Assembly: GCA_016125255.1 (NCBI GenBank)
Contig: WGMD01000040.1
Span: 1-58,942, forward strand
DNA: 58,942 nt
From: Planctomycetota bacterium
Lineage (GTDB): Bacteria; Planctomycetota; Phycisphaerae; Phycisphaerales; Zrk34
Direction: 5' to 3'
In this document: positions 24,762 to 33,667 of the stretch, one piece after another
Layout: each line of letters begins with the position of its first letter
Position numbering within the stretch: the stretch's first letter is position 1
Notes under the pieces: model-generated
What the model was told of the DNA's origin: nothing
The model's database searches: none
Seen by the model: the letters and a program-made list of their open reading frames with translations, nothing else
Program-made: the position numbers and the translations under genes

Positions 24762-25231
24762 GGCGTGCCCTCCCGCGTGAGGGTCGTGTTGACGCAGTCC
24801 ATGAGATTGCGGCGGATGCGCTCGAGGGTTTTGTAGATCGTGTGGATGTTGCGGCCGGTGTCGGCGGCGAGCTGCTGCATCGTGATCGCCCGCGCGTAGC
24901 GATGCTGAAGCAGGGACTGGTCATCGTCGGAGAGCTTGGCGACGCAGTCGGCGAGGGCTTCGAGCACATCGGCGGAGAGCATGCGCACCCGCCGCCCCGC
25001 CTTGGCGCGGTGCTTGAGGGCATGGTGATAGGCGAAGCGGTAGGCCCAGGGCAGAAACGGCTTGTCGGACTCGTAGGTGTCAAAGCGCTCCCACAGCGCC
25101 ACCGCCGCCTCCTGAAGCGCGTCCGCCGCATCGTCCGCCTGCGGCAAAAGCACCATCAGATAACGCAAAAGCTCGGCCTGCGAGGCCTCGAAGAGAGCAA
25201 TAAACTGCTGTCGTTTCTTGATTTCCGCCAT
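24758..25231 (-). CDS. ECF-like RNA polymerase sigma factor
   Basis: This 157-residue sigma-70-family protein has a region 2 (LLRYLMVLLPQADDAADALQ, then FLPWAYRFAYHHALKHRAK) and a region 4 helix-turn-helix (ALADCVAKLSDDDQSLLQ, then MQQLAADTGRNIHTIYKTL). It resembles the planctomycete/verrucomicrobial group of short sigma factors that are paired with FecR proteins. The start at 25231 was chosen from conserved length, although the ribosome-binding site is weak; the frame stays open to 25357. It is the first gene of the sigma-FecR-PEP-CTERM operon. Confidence 0.87.
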   Translation of the reverse strand: MAEIKKRQQFIALFEASQAELLRYLMVLLPQADDAADALQEAAVALWERFDTYESDKPFLPWAYRFAYHHALKHRAKAGRRVRMLSADVLEALADCVAKLSDDDQSLLQHRYARAITMQQLAADTGRNIHTIYKTLERIRRNLMDCVNTTLTREGTP

Positions 25232-25371
25232 GCGGTCGTCGCCTGTTGCGAATTTTGCCGTCGGATTTCCATCACTATTTACCGCGGGGGAGGCGTTTTC
25301 GTATGGCGATCGAAAAAATTGTGGGTGATCGAAGCCATGCCCCGGTGCGGGCGACACGCGTGGCGGTGCGG

Positions 25372-26208
25372 CTATGTCGTTCGCAGCCGCTGCGGATGGG
25401 CATACATGTTCATCCGATTCTCACGCAGAAAACCGACGAGAGTCTGACCCACGCGCTGGGCGAAATCGACCGCCAAGCTTGACGGCGCGCTGACCGCGCC
25501 GATGAGCGCGATGCCCGCCATCGCCGCCTTCTGCATGATCTCGAAACTCGATCGGCCGGACACGATGAGCACGGCTTCGTCCGCCGGCAGGCGGTTTTCC
25601 CGCAACAGATGACCGATGACTTTGTCGACCGCGTTGTGCCGGCCGACGTCTTCGCGGAGCGCGATCAGTTCGCCGGTCGGTGTGAAGAGCGCCGCGGCGT
25701 GCAGCCCGCCGGTTTGATCAAACGTCGATTGCGCCCGCCGCATCTTGGTCGGCAGGGAGGACAGGGTCGCCGCATCAATGGTGAAATCGCCGCGCAGGGG
25801 GCGCAGTTCCTGCATGAGCCGGTCGATGGTTTGCTTGCCGCACAGGCCGCAGGAACTGGAGACGAACCATTGGCGGCGCGCCGCTTCGATGCGCTCCGCA
25901 CGCTGCAACATGGCCGCATCGGTCAGCGTGACGCGCGCGATGTTGCCCCATTTGGCTTGCGCATCGAGTTCGATGTGCGCGACATCGCCCGGCTCGGCGA
26001 CGACGCCTTCGGTCAGGCAGAAGCCCGCCGCCAGGTCCAGGTCGTCGCCGGGCGTCCGCATGGTGACCGCCAGCGGCGCGTCGCCGAGCCGAATCTCCAG
26101 GGGCTCCTCAACGGCCAGTCGATCGTCCGTCGGCCGGGCGCACAAGCCGTCAAGTCGCGTGATCGAACGCGTGGTGCTCGCATCGTGATCGTGCATGATG
26201 TTCATCAT
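25372..26208 (-). CDS. fdhD: Formate dehydrogenase accessory sulfurtransferase FdhD
   Basis: The 278-residue protein is FdhD, which passes sulfur from IscS to the molybdenum cofactor of formate dehydrogenases. Diagnostic motifs are the sulfur-carrying CGLCG (Cys 120 and Cys 123), REDVGRHNAVDKVIGH and SGRSSFEIMQKAAMAGI. Several Met codons are clustered at the start (26208, 26205, 26196); the first is used. A 15-bp palindrome lies 57 bases upstream. The molybdoenzyme further upstream (27614-29851) is the probable client, with a cytochrome gene in between. Confidence 0.95.
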   Translation of the reverse strand: MMNIMHDHDASTTRSITRLDGLCARPTDDRLAVEEPLEIRLGDAPLAVTMRTPGDDLDLAAGFCLTEGVVAEPGDVAHIELDAQAKWGNIARVTLTDAAMLQRAERIEAARRQWFVSSSCGLCGKQTIDRLMQELRPLRGDFTIDAATLSSLPTKMRRAQSTFDQTGGLHAAALFTPTGELIALREDVGRHNAVDKVIGHLLRENRLPADEAVLIVSGRSSFEIMQKAAMAGIALIGAVSAPSSLAVDFAQRVGQTLVGFLRENRMNMYAHPQRLRTT

Positions 26209-26264
26209 AATCGCCCGCGCGTCATCCTCGCCGACCGGTCGGAAAATCCGCGGTTGATATTTAG

Positions 26265-26279
26265 CATTTAGCCTAAATG
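26265..26279. promoter_or_regulatory. Palindromic operator-like site upstream of fdhD
   Basis: CATTTAGCCTAAATG is a perfect 7-1-7 inverted repeat in an AT-rich patch (26255-26285), where the surrounding DNA is GC-rich. Its position 57 bases before the fdhD start suits a repressor or activator site overlapping a promoter. Confidence 0.45.
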
Positions 26280-26341
26280 TGATCTGATGAGCGTGCTCAA
26301 AACGTGCGGGGAATCGCGGCGGATTGAGCGGGGGGAGGCAC

Positions 26342-26370
26342 AAAAAAAGCCCTCACAGGGGTGAGGGCTT
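26342..26370 (-). terminator. Rho-independent terminator of the cytochrome c gene
   Basis: On the minus strand AAGCCCTCAC and GTGAGGGCTT form a stem with a short loop, followed by seven T residues. It lies 26 bases after the stop at 26396 and separates this gene from fdhD. Confidence 0.9.
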
Positions 26371-26395
26371 GGGGGTCAGCGATGATGAGATTCAA

Positions 26396-27505
26396 TCACG
26401 CGGCGGGCTTGAATTCCTTGACCTTCTTTACGACTTCCGCGGGGTTGGCGTCGAACTTCGCCTTGCACTTCTCGCAGCAGAAGCCGATCTTCTGGCCCTG
26501 GAACTCGGAGAACTGGGCGGCATCCACGGGCTTGCCCGACACGGGGCAGGTCCCGTTGATCGCGGCGCCGGCGTCGGCGGTCTTGCCCGCCTCCTTGGGC
26601 TCTTCCTTCGGTGCGGTCCAGCCGCGGTCGATCTGAAGATTCGGCAGGGCCTTCTGAAGGTCCGCCGCCCCCGCATCCGTCACGGCCGTCTGCCACAGGT
26701 AAAGCTTCTCGAGATTGGCCAGCCCCTTGAGGTTCGCCAGCCCCGCGTCCGTCACCTTCGTGCCATACAGGTTCAGGTAACGCAGTTCCGATAGCCCCTT
26801 CAGGTGCGCCAGACCGGCGTCGCCGATGGCGGTCTTCTCAAGGTGCAGGCGGCGGAGGTTCTTAAGTTCCTCAAGCTGCGCCAGGCCGTCGTCGGTGATC
26901 TTCGTGTTGGCGAGGTTGAGCCAGGCGATCTGCGTCGCGACGGGCTTGAGGTGCACCAGATGCGAGTCGCCGATCTTGTCCGCCTCGGCGCGGAAGTCGA
27001 CGTTGATGAGGTTCGTGTCCTTGGCGAGCGGCATGGCCAGCGCGCCGAGTGAAGCGAGTTTCTCGATCGCCTTCCCGTCAGCGGCGGGGACCTGCGGCAG
27101 GACTTCACCCTTGGGGGCCGCGGCGTTCTTGTCCTCGGTCCACGCCCCGAAGTCCGCGCCCTCCGCGATCCACTGCTTGATGAGTTCCTGCTGATCCTTC
27201 GTCAGCGGATCGCCCTTGGGGGGCATGATGTCTTCGTCGTCGGCGGGGAGACTGACGCGCTTGAAGATTTCGCTCTCAGCGGGCTTGGACGCCACGAAGG
27301 TCTTCGCATCATCGCCGCCCTTGAGGATGGCTTCCTTGGTGTTGAGCCGGAGGCCGCCCTTGTCCTTTTCGACGCCGTGACACTTGTAGCAGCGGTCGGC
27401 GAGGATGGGGACAATCTGTTTGGCGAAATCGACCTTCTCGGCCCGCGCGGCCATCGACATGGCCGCAACACACAACACGCTCATCAACATTGCTTTTCTG
27501 ATCAT
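26396..27505 (-). CDS. Secreted cytochrome c-type protein with leucine-rich repeats and a Cys-rich C-terminal domain
   Basis: This 369-residue secreted protein has four parts. These are a signal peptide ending ARA; a planctomycete-type cytochrome c domain with haem-binding CYKCH at 39-43 and MPPKGDPL as probable axial-Met loop; about four leucine-rich repeats (for example TKITDDGLAQLEELKNLRRL) around residues 190-295; and a C-terminal YHS/TRASH-like domain with CPVSGKPVD and FCCEKCKAKFD. The last domain usually binds metal. GAGGAAA precedes the ATG at 27505. It lies 108 bases downstream of the molybdoenzyme gene, so it may accept its electrons, but the fusion with a metal-binding tail is unusual. 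Confidence 0.85.
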   Translation of the reverse strand: MIRKAMLMSVLCVAAMSMAARAEKVDFAKQIVPILADRCYKCHGVEKDKGGLRLNTKEAILKGGDDAKTFVASKPAESEIFKRVSLPADDEDIMPPKGDPLTKDQQELIKQWIAEGADFGAWTEDKNAAAPKGEVLPQVPAADGKAIEKLASLGALAMPLAKDTNLINVDFRAEADKIGDSHLVHLKPVATQIAWLNLANTKITDDGLAQLEELKNLRRLHLEKTAIGDAGLAHLKGLSELRYLNLYGTKVTDAGLANLKGLANLEKLYLWQTAVTDAGAADLQKALPNLQIDRGWTAPKEEPKEAGKTADAGAAINGTCPVSGKPVDAAQFSEFQGQKIGFCCEKCKAKFDANPAEVVKKVKEFKPAA

Positions 27506-27613
27506 GAATCGTTTCCTCGACGTTGGGATCGTCAGCGGGACACCTGGCGGCGGGAAAACATTGTAGTGTGCGGTCCTCGCCGGTTCTAGCATTACGTAAA
27601 ACCCTTCAAATTA

Positions 27614-29851
27614 TTACGTTGCGGCCCCGGCCCGTTCGATGCGGACGCGGGCGTTGTAGTCGGGGACGCCGCCGAGGCGGTCGCAGGCGCCGCGGGGGAT
27701 GATGACGTTGCCTTCGGGCCAGAGAATCTGAAGCGTGCGCCGGGCCACCGGCGCGATCAGGACGCGGCCGGCGTAGCGGCCGACGTCATTGGCGAGCACC
27801 ACGGGATCGCCATGGCGCAGCTTCAGGGCCGCGGCGTCGTCGGCATGCATGAACACCGCATCGCGATCCGCGCCGGTGAGCGGATCGCGGTCGGCGTAGA
27901 TGAGCGTGTTGAACTGCTTGCCGCGCCGGGTCGTGACATGAAACTCGCCGTCGGCCAGTTCCGTGTCCGGCACCTCCGGCGCCCGGAGATGCGCCTTGCC
28001 GTCGGGGGTCGCGAATTTGCCGTCCTGGCACAGGTGCGGCCCGCCGTATTGGAATTGATCGCCCCCGGCCTTGAGCTTCTCGATGCCCGCGTACATGGGA
28101 ACCACACGCGCGATCTCCGCGCGAATCGCCTCGCCGCTGTCGCAGCCGAACAGCGGCATCCGGGCCGGATCGACCGCGGCGGCAATGTCGCGCAGGATGC
28201 GCCATTCGCATCGCGCTTCGCCGACCTGGCGTGGAATCTGCGGGCTGAGCACGACGCGGCGTTCGGTCGTCGTCTCCGTCCCGCCGCCTTCCTGTTCGTA
28301 GCGTGTCTGGGCCGGCAGGAGCAACACCGAGCCGCCCGCCATCGGGTCAATGAACATCTGATCCGTGAGAATGATGTCCTGATGAACGCGGAGCGGGACG
28401 TTGGCCATCGCGCGCGTGACGTAATCGGGATCGGGCAACGTGCGGAGGAAATTGCCGCCCAGACAATAGAGCAGGTCCAGCTCGCCGCGCAGGGCGGCAT
28501 CGACCATCTCGACGGATTGGAGGCCCGGCGCATCGGGGATGTCGAAGCTGTAATGCTGGCTGAGGGCCGCGGCGTTTTTGGGATTGACCGTCGCGCCGCC
28601 GGGGAAGGCGGTGGCGTAAGCGCCCATTTCGGCCCCGCCCTGCACGCCCGAATGTCCGCGGATGGGCATGAGCCCGCACTTGTCGCGCCCGACGTAGCCG
28701 CGCATCAGGCCTAAATTCAGGATCATCTGCACCGCGTCGGCGCCGAAGACGTGCTGCGTGATGCCCATCGACCAGACGAACACGGCGTTGGGCGACTTGG
28801 CGATCAGGTCGGCGAACTCGGTCATGCTCGCGCGCGACAGGCCGCTGCGCTTTTCGAGCATCGGCCAATCGAGCTTCGCCGCCTGTTGGCGCAGTTCGTC
28901 AAAACCCGCGACGTGATTGACGACGAAACCGGCGTCATAGTCGTTGCGTTCGATGAGGATTTTGATCACGCCGTAGAGAAACGCGATGTCGCCCCCGTTG
29001 GCGACGTCGAACCAGTCGTCGGCGATGTCGGTGCCGAAGACGGCGCTGCCGGCGGTGCTGGGGACCCAGTAGCGCTTCATGCCGGGCTCTCGGTAGGGAT
29101 TGACGAGGACGACGCGCGTGCCGAGTTTTTTGGCCTGGTGCAGATACTTGGTGGAGACGGGTTGGTCATTGGCGGGGTTGGAGCCGAAGAACACGATCAG
29201 GTCCGTGCCGAACCAGTCGCGGTAGCTGCACGTGCTGGCGGCGACGCCGAGCGTGGGCTTCATCGCGCCGGTGGAAGGCGAATGGCAAAGTCGGGCGGCA
29301 TTATCGACGTTGTTGGTTCCCAGATAGCGCGCCACTTTCTGCGCGACGTAATACACCTCGTTGGTGATGCCCCGGCTCGTCAGAAAGAACGCCAGTCGAT
29401 TCGGATCGCTGGCCTTGATGCGCCCGGCGACGAGGCCGATCGCTTCGTCCCACGAAATGCGGCGGAAGCCCGCATCGCCGGCATCGCGGAGCATGGGGTA
29501 CGCCAGCCGACCGAGTTTGCGGAGCTTCTTGTTGGAAAGGTCGCGGACGCGATTCACATCGCCGAGGATCGTGTGATCCATCGGGCCGACGGTGTTCAGA
29601 CGCAGGAGATTGAGTCGCGTCTGGCACAGATGGACGCCGGAGATGGTCCAGTCGTGAAACCCCGCGACGCCCAGGGCGCACCCGTCGCAGACGCCCTTGC
29701 TCAGGACCTTCCAGGCATAGGGGAGATTGTCGCGGTTCTCCCAGACAATCGAAGCCATATTGCGAAAGTGCTTGGGCTTGGTGGAGCCCAGGCCGAAGGG
29801 CACCAGGACGCGCAGCCGCTCCGCGAGGGTTTTTTGAATCTCGTGTGACAA
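27614..29851 (-). CDS. FdhF/YdeP-type molybdopterin oxidoreductase
   Basis: The 745-residue protein belongs to the FdhF/YdeP branch of molybdopterin (bis-MGD) oxidoreductases. It has an N-terminal iron-sulfur region with Cys 55, Cys 58 and Cys 76, fewer cysteines than the four of classical formate dehydrogenases. The presumed molybdenum ligand Cys 189 lies in ARLCHSPS, matching the position of selenocysteine in E. coli FdhH. GVQGGAEMGAY and a C-terminal cofactor-binding domain follow. The start codon is TTG at 29851, with AAAGGG upstream. The fdhD gene downstream supports a formate-dehydrogenase-like role. The natural substrate of this branch is not firmly known; no partner subunits are adjacent. 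Confidence 0.88.
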   Translation of the reverse strand: MSHEIQKTLAERLRVLVPFGLGSTKPKHFRNMASIVWENRDNLPYAWKVLSKGVCDGCALGVAGFHDWTISGVHLCQTRLNLLRLNTVGPMDHTILGDVNRVRDLSNKKLRKLGRLAYPMLRDAGDAGFRRISWDEAIGLVAGRIKASDPNRLAFFLTSRGITNEVYYVAQKVARYLGTNNVDNAARLCHSPSTGAMKPTLGVAASTCSYRDWFGTDLIVFFGSNPANDQPVSTKYLHQAKKLGTRVVLVNPYREPGMKRYWVPSTAGSAVFGTDIADDWFDVANGGDIAFLYGVIKILIERNDYDAGFVVNHVAGFDELRQQAAKLDWPMLEKRSGLSRASMTEFADLIAKSPNAVFVWSMGITQHVFGADAVQMILNLGLMRGYVGRDKCGLMPIRGHSGVQGGAEMGAYATAFPGGATVNPKNAAALSQHYSFDIPDAPGLQSVEMVDAALRGELDLLYCLGGNFLRTLPDPDYVTRAMANVPLRVHQDIILTDQMFIDPMAGGSVLLLPAQTRYEQEGGGTETTTERRVVLSPQIPRQVGEARCEWRILRDIAAAVDPARMPLFGCDSGEAIRAEIARVVPMYAGIEKLKAGGDQFQYGGPHLCQDGKFATPDGKAHLRAPEVPDTELADGEFHVTTRRGKQFNTLIYADRDPLTGADRDAVFMHADDAAALKLRHGDPVVLANDVGRYAGRVLIAPVARRTLQILWPEGNVIIPRGACDRLGGVPDYNARVRIERAGAAT

Positions 29852-30071
29852 CGGAGCCCTTTCAGCGTGTGTGACGAATTATAGTGGCGTCACGATGTTG
29901 CGTACAAACTTCTGGCGGGGCGGGTGTTATGTACCCGCGCGGCGGGTCGGCGTCAAGGTCGCGCTTTGCAATAAGGCGATTCGGCCGGCGTTAAATGTTA
30001 TCGCCTGCAGACGGGAGTGTTTCCCGCTTGCGTCTGGGCGATCACAATTGTTTCACAAAGGTGGAACCGGT

Positions 30072-30362
30072 ATGCGTAATTGGATGACAATCGTTGCGGC
30101 GGCGGTGGTTCTGGTGGGCGCGGCGAACTTCGTGAAGGCGGAAGACGCCAAGAAGCCGGTCGATGTCGAAGCGGTGTTCAAGCACAAGGACACCAACGGC
30201 GACGGCAAGCTGAGCGTCGAAGAGTTCGTCGGCAAGCTGACCGGCGAGAAGGCCGACAAGGCCAAGGAGCGCTTCACCAAACTCGACAAGGATGGCGACG
30301 GCTCGCTGAGTCTCGACGAGTTCAAGGCGGGCATGGAGCACGCCAAGAAGGCCGAGAAGTAA
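30072..30362 (+). CDS. Small secreted EF-hand protein
   Basis: This 96-residue protein has a signal peptide (ending near VKAED) and two canonical EF-hand loops, DTNGDGKLSVEE at 40-51 and DKDGDGSLSLDE at 72-83, with all calcium ligands present. It probably binds calcium outside the cytoplasm. AAAGGTGGA precedes the ATG at 30072. It is divergent from the molybdoenzyme and convergent with the TPR gene, and it has terminator hairpins after it. The 220 bases upstream show no other feature. Confidence 0.88.
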   Translation: MRNWMTIVAAAVVLVGAANFVKAEDAKKPVDVEAVFKHKDTNGDGKLSVEEFVGKLTGEKADKAKERFTKLDKDGDGSLSLDEFKAGMEHAKKAEK

Positions 30363-30380
30363 TTGGCGATCCTTCAAGAC

Positions 30381-30447
30381 GGGGGGACTGAAGTCCCCCC
30401 GCCTCCGGCATGAAAAAAAACCCTTCGGTTCAGACCGAAGGGTTTTT
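30381..30447. terminator. Two hairpins, the second a bidirectional terminator
   Basis: A GGGGGGACT/AGTCCCCCC stem (30381-30400) is followed by CCCTTCGGT/ACCGAAGGG (30421-30429 with 30434-30442). The second has eight A on the left and five T on the right, so it can end transcription of both the EF-hand gene (+) and the TPR gene (-). Confidence 0.9.
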
Positions 30448-30470
30448 CATTTGGAGGATGCACGGAATGA

Positions 30471-33164
30471 TCACTGCGGCTGATTGCGCAGTTCCAGGCG
30501 TTTGAGCGCTTCCTTATAGCGTCCGCCGCCCAGCTCCTTGTCGAAGCGTTCGAGCTTGAGGATGGAGGTGAAGATCTTGCGCTGGGTTTCGCCGGCCGCT
30601 TTCTCATCGGTCTTGGCGAGCGCTTCGCGGTCCTTGTCCATGATGGTCAGGTACATGACCCAGCAGTCCCAGACGATGGGCGAGGACTTGTCGGGCGCGA
30701 GGGTGAGGATCTTGCTGAGCATCGCCTTGGCGTCGTCGTATTTTTCGAGATGGAACAGCGCCCGGCCGCGCCCGTAGAGGACGTCGATATTGCTGTCCCC
30801 GCCGGTCTTCTGGTAGAGGTCATCATAGATCTTCAGCGCCTCGTCGAACTTCTCGGCATTGAGAAGCTGATCGACGAGGATGAGGTTGAAGGCGGACATC
30901 GCCTTGGGGTCGTTGGCGTACTGGGGCTGGCGCTTGGCCCAGTCCAGGAGGAACTGGCCCAGGTCCATGCCGGTCTCGGCGAGTTTCTTGGCCTCGTCGG
31001 GCGCGTTGCGGAGACGGGCCTGTCGCGTCATTTCGTTGATGCGGTCCAGGACGCTCTTGATCATCGGCCCGCCCTCATCGGGGTGGACGTTGATGTACTT
31101 CTCGATCTCGTTGCGCGCCTCGGCGACCCGGCCGAGCTGCACGAGGATGCTGATGGCCATCTGCCGCTTGGACGTCACCAGGTCGGGGAACTGGGCGTAC
31201 TTGACATCGAAATCGGTCAGCGCGGTGAAGGCCTTGGCCGCCTGACCGGCCGCCGCCATGACTTCCGCCTGCAGGAGCAGCGTGTCGCCCTGATTATGCA
31301 GGAGCGTCTTGGCGCGGTCGCCGCGGGTTTTGGGGATGATCGTGTCGAAGAGGCGCAGGGCGTCGTTGGCCTTGTTGATGATCACATCCGAAGCGGCGGT
31401 GCGCTCGTTGCCGGCGGGCATTTCGCGCCAGAGCACGACGCGGCAGTAGAGCGACTCGTACGCGGCGCTGATGTAGAACTCCTGATTCTGCGGGACTTTT
31501 TCATATGCTTCGACGGCCTCGTCGTAGCGCTTCTGCTCGCGGAGGAACACGCCGCGCGTGTACCACATCGTCGGCGCCTTGGGGCTGTCGGGGAAATTGG
31601 TCAGAAGACCCTTCAACGCCTTGTCGTAGACGGCGATCGCCTTGTCATTGTCCTTGTGCTGGCTGTAGACCTCCTGCGCGAGCAGGACGGCGTACTCGGC
31701 GGCCTGCGCCGCCTGCGGGTCCTTGGGGTACTTCTCGACCAATTCGACGAGCGCCGTGGCGGCGTCAAAGAGCATGCCATGCTGATAGAACGCCACGCCC
31801 TGCTTGAACAGCGCCTGCGCACGCATCGTATCGTCGATCGTCTTGTCGTCACGGGCGAGGAAGTCCTTGAGCGCTTCCTCGACCTTCTTGTATATGTCGT
31901 TGGCCTGGCCGCGGAGTTTCTTGGCTTCCTCCTTGTCGGTCGCTTCGCCGGCCTTGGCCTTGAGGTCGTTGGCCTGAGCGGTCATGGCGTCGGCGTTGGC
32001 GAGCACTTCGAGCGGCGCCATCGACGCGAGCTTGCTCGGGTCCTTGGGCGTCGCGGCGCTGCGCTCGACGATGCGGTCGTTGACGTACTTCTCGATCGTC
32101 GGCTTCCATTGGGCGGCTTCGGAACTGTTGAAAAGACGGGGATAGACCGACTGATCGCCCGAGATGGCGAATTCGCGGTCGTAGGTCAGGATGAGCAGCA
32201 CCGGCGACTGCGAAGCGGGGACTTTGGTTTCCAGCTCATGCACGAGGTTGATCGCGTCCGAATCCTTCTTGAGCTGGTGCAGGGCTTCGGTCTTGGCCAG
32301 CTCGGCGGTGAGCTGGATCATCGAATCCTTGGGGGCGTCCTTGATGGCGACGTCAAGATGCTCCAGCGCCTTGTCGGCGGCGTTGAGTTTGATGAGCACG
32401 CGGCCGAGCAGACTCTCGGCCTGCACCTTGCCGGCGGGCGAGAGCGTGCCGCCGGCGAGCAGGCGCGTCAGCTCCTCGCGCGCCGCGGCGAGCCGGCGCT
32501 GGGCGTCCTTGGGCTTGGACACCATCGACGATTCATAGAACGCCCACGACTTGTAGAACGGCACGCTGAGCCCGGCCACTTCGTCGCGCAGCATGGCCCA
32601 GAAGCCCGTATTGTCGAAGTCGTTGACGAAGTTGCGGCGGCGGGGCAGATCGCCCATGAGCCGGAACAGGTCGTCGCCGGCCTCGTCCATGATGTCGCCC
32701 GCTTCGGCGGCCAGATCGTCGAAGGCCTTGCGCTGCGCCTTGGTGGGCTCGCCGAACTCGACGAACTCGGCGGCGTTGACGTACTTGAACGGAAGGGCCG
32801 TCTCGAGAATGAACTTGGCCATGTCCGTCTTCCAGATCGGCTGCTTGTGATGCGAGAACGGCGCGACCTTCAGAAGCTCGCGGTACGCATTGAGCACGTC
32901 ATCGACGGCGGCGGCCCGGACCTGCGGCGCGGCCTTGTCGTCCTCGACGCGCAGCATCTGCTGCTCGATCTTGATCTCCGCGAGCTGCACCGGATCGCTG
33001 GGCGGATTCTTGTCCAGGTAATAGAGCAAAAGCTCCTTCATGTGCCGCTCGCGCAGACCCTGAATGAAGCGCGCATCGTCGAGGCGGTTCAATTGGGCGT
33101 GAGCGCCGGCGGAGCTGACGAGCAGGAGGATCAGACACCAGAGTGTGAGGCGAAGCTGTTGCAT
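30471..33164 (-). CDS. Large secreted TPR-repeat protein of the ExbB/ExbD cluster
   Basis: This 897-residue protein has a signal peptide (MQQLRLTLWCLILLLVSSAGAHAQ) and is otherwise helical with many tetratricopeptide-like repeats. An example is RYDEAVEAYEKVPQNQEFYI, and others lie around residues 430-480 and 790-850. TPR arrays build protein-binding scaffolds. It starts 9 bases after the third ExbD gene and is the last gene of the cluster, so it is probably the periplasmic scaffold of the ExbB/ExbD/VWA machine. No enzyme motif is seen. Its transcript ends at the bidirectional terminator at 30413-30447. Confidence 0.8.
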   Translation of the reverse strand: MQQLRLTLWCLILLLVSSAGAHAQLNRLDDARFIQGLRERHMKELLLYYLDKNPPSDPVQLAEIKIEQQMLRVEDDKAAPQVRAAAVDDVLNAYRELLKVAPFSHHKQPIWKTDMAKFILETALPFKYVNAAEFVEFGEPTKAQRKAFDDLAAEAGDIMDEAGDDLFRLMGDLPRRRNFVNDFDNTGFWAMLRDEVAGLSVPFYKSWAFYESSMVSKPKDAQRRLAAAREELTRLLAGGTLSPAGKVQAESLLGRVLIKLNAADKALEHLDVAIKDAPKDSMIQLTAELAKTEALHQLKKDSDAINLVHELETKVPASQSPVLLILTYDREFAISGDQSVYPRLFNSSEAAQWKPTIEKYVNDRIVERSAATPKDPSKLASMAPLEVLANADAMTAQANDLKAKAGEATDKEEAKKLRGQANDIYKKVEEALKDFLARDDKTIDDTMRAQALFKQGVAFYQHGMLFDAATALVELVEKYPKDPQAAQAAEYAVLLAQEVYSQHKDNDKAIAVYDKALKGLLTNFPDSPKAPTMWYTRGVFLREQKRYDEAVEAYEKVPQNQEFYISAAYESLYCRVVLWREMPAGNERTAASDVIINKANDALRLFDTIIPKTRGDRAKTLLHNQGDTLLLQAEVMAAAGQAAKAFTALTDFDVKYAQFPDLVTSKRQMAISILVQLGRVAEARNEIEKYINVHPDEGGPMIKSVLDRINEMTRQARLRNAPDEAKKLAETGMDLGQFLLDWAKRQPQYANDPKAMSAFNLILVDQLLNAEKFDEALKIYDDLYQKTGGDSNIDVLYGRGRALFHLEKYDDAKAMLSKILTLAPDKSSPIVWDCWVMYLTIMDKDREALAKTDEKAAGETQRKIFTSILKLERFDKELGGGRYKEALKRLELRNQPQ

Positions 33165-33173
33165 GTTCTTTTT

Positions 33174-33650
33174 TCAATGAGCGGCGGCGAACCGGACATT
33201 CACATATCCCGCCCGCACCGCGGCGTTGTAAGCGTTGAGCACATGGGTCCAGTGCACGGTCCGGTCGGGCACGATGTCGATCGGATCGGTCGGCAGATAC
33301 GCGCCGGTCGGCTGGTCCGGCCGATGCTGCATCGCCCGCAGCGAGCGCGACAGATCGTTAAAGTCCGTCGGCGGATTGGAGGAGCCGACAAGCTGAATCG
33401 ACACATCCTCGCCGCCGAGACTGCGCAGCGCAATGCGAAGCGGCGGCTGCGGATCGGTCAAGTTCGCGACAGGTGTCGGCCCGGCGGGCATCTCCGCCGG
33501 AAGCACGCCTTCGCCGACGGCGAACGCGGCGGTCAACATGAAGAAGATCAGCAGGAGGAAGCACACATCGAGCATCGAGGTCAGATTCAGCGACGGCGAT
33601 TCGGTCGCCCGCTTGTCGGCGCTTCGGCTGTGACGGGTGCGGTCAGTCAT
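33174..33650 (-). CDS. ExbD/TolR-family protein (third copy)
   Basis: The 158-residue protein has a short cytoplasmic head, one helix (LNLTSMLDVCFLLLIFFMLT) holding the essential membrane Asp (D28) and a periplasmic domain. In the TonB and Tol systems ExbD/TolR forms the proton path with ExbB/TolQ. AGGAAGAG precedes the ATG at 33650. It is closely related to the neighbouring copy at 33668-34207: both end with a VLNAYNAAVRAGYVNVRF-like segment, so they arose by tandem duplication. Confidence 0.9.
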   Translation of the reverse strand: MTDRTRHSRSADKRATESPSLNLTSMLDVCFLLLIFFMLTAAFAVGEGVLPAEMPAGPTPVANLTDPQPPLRIALRSLGGEDVSIQLVGSSNPPTDFNDLSRSLRAMQHRPDQPTGAYLPTDPIDIVPDRTVHWTHVLNAYNAAVRAGYVNVRFAAAH

Positions 33651-33667
33651 CGCTCTTCCTGAACGGA

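Noticed and set aside
30750-33662. 970-residue plus-strand frame
   Set aside because: It is antisense to the TPR and ExbD genes and is typical of high-GC shadow frames; composition is unlike a real protein.
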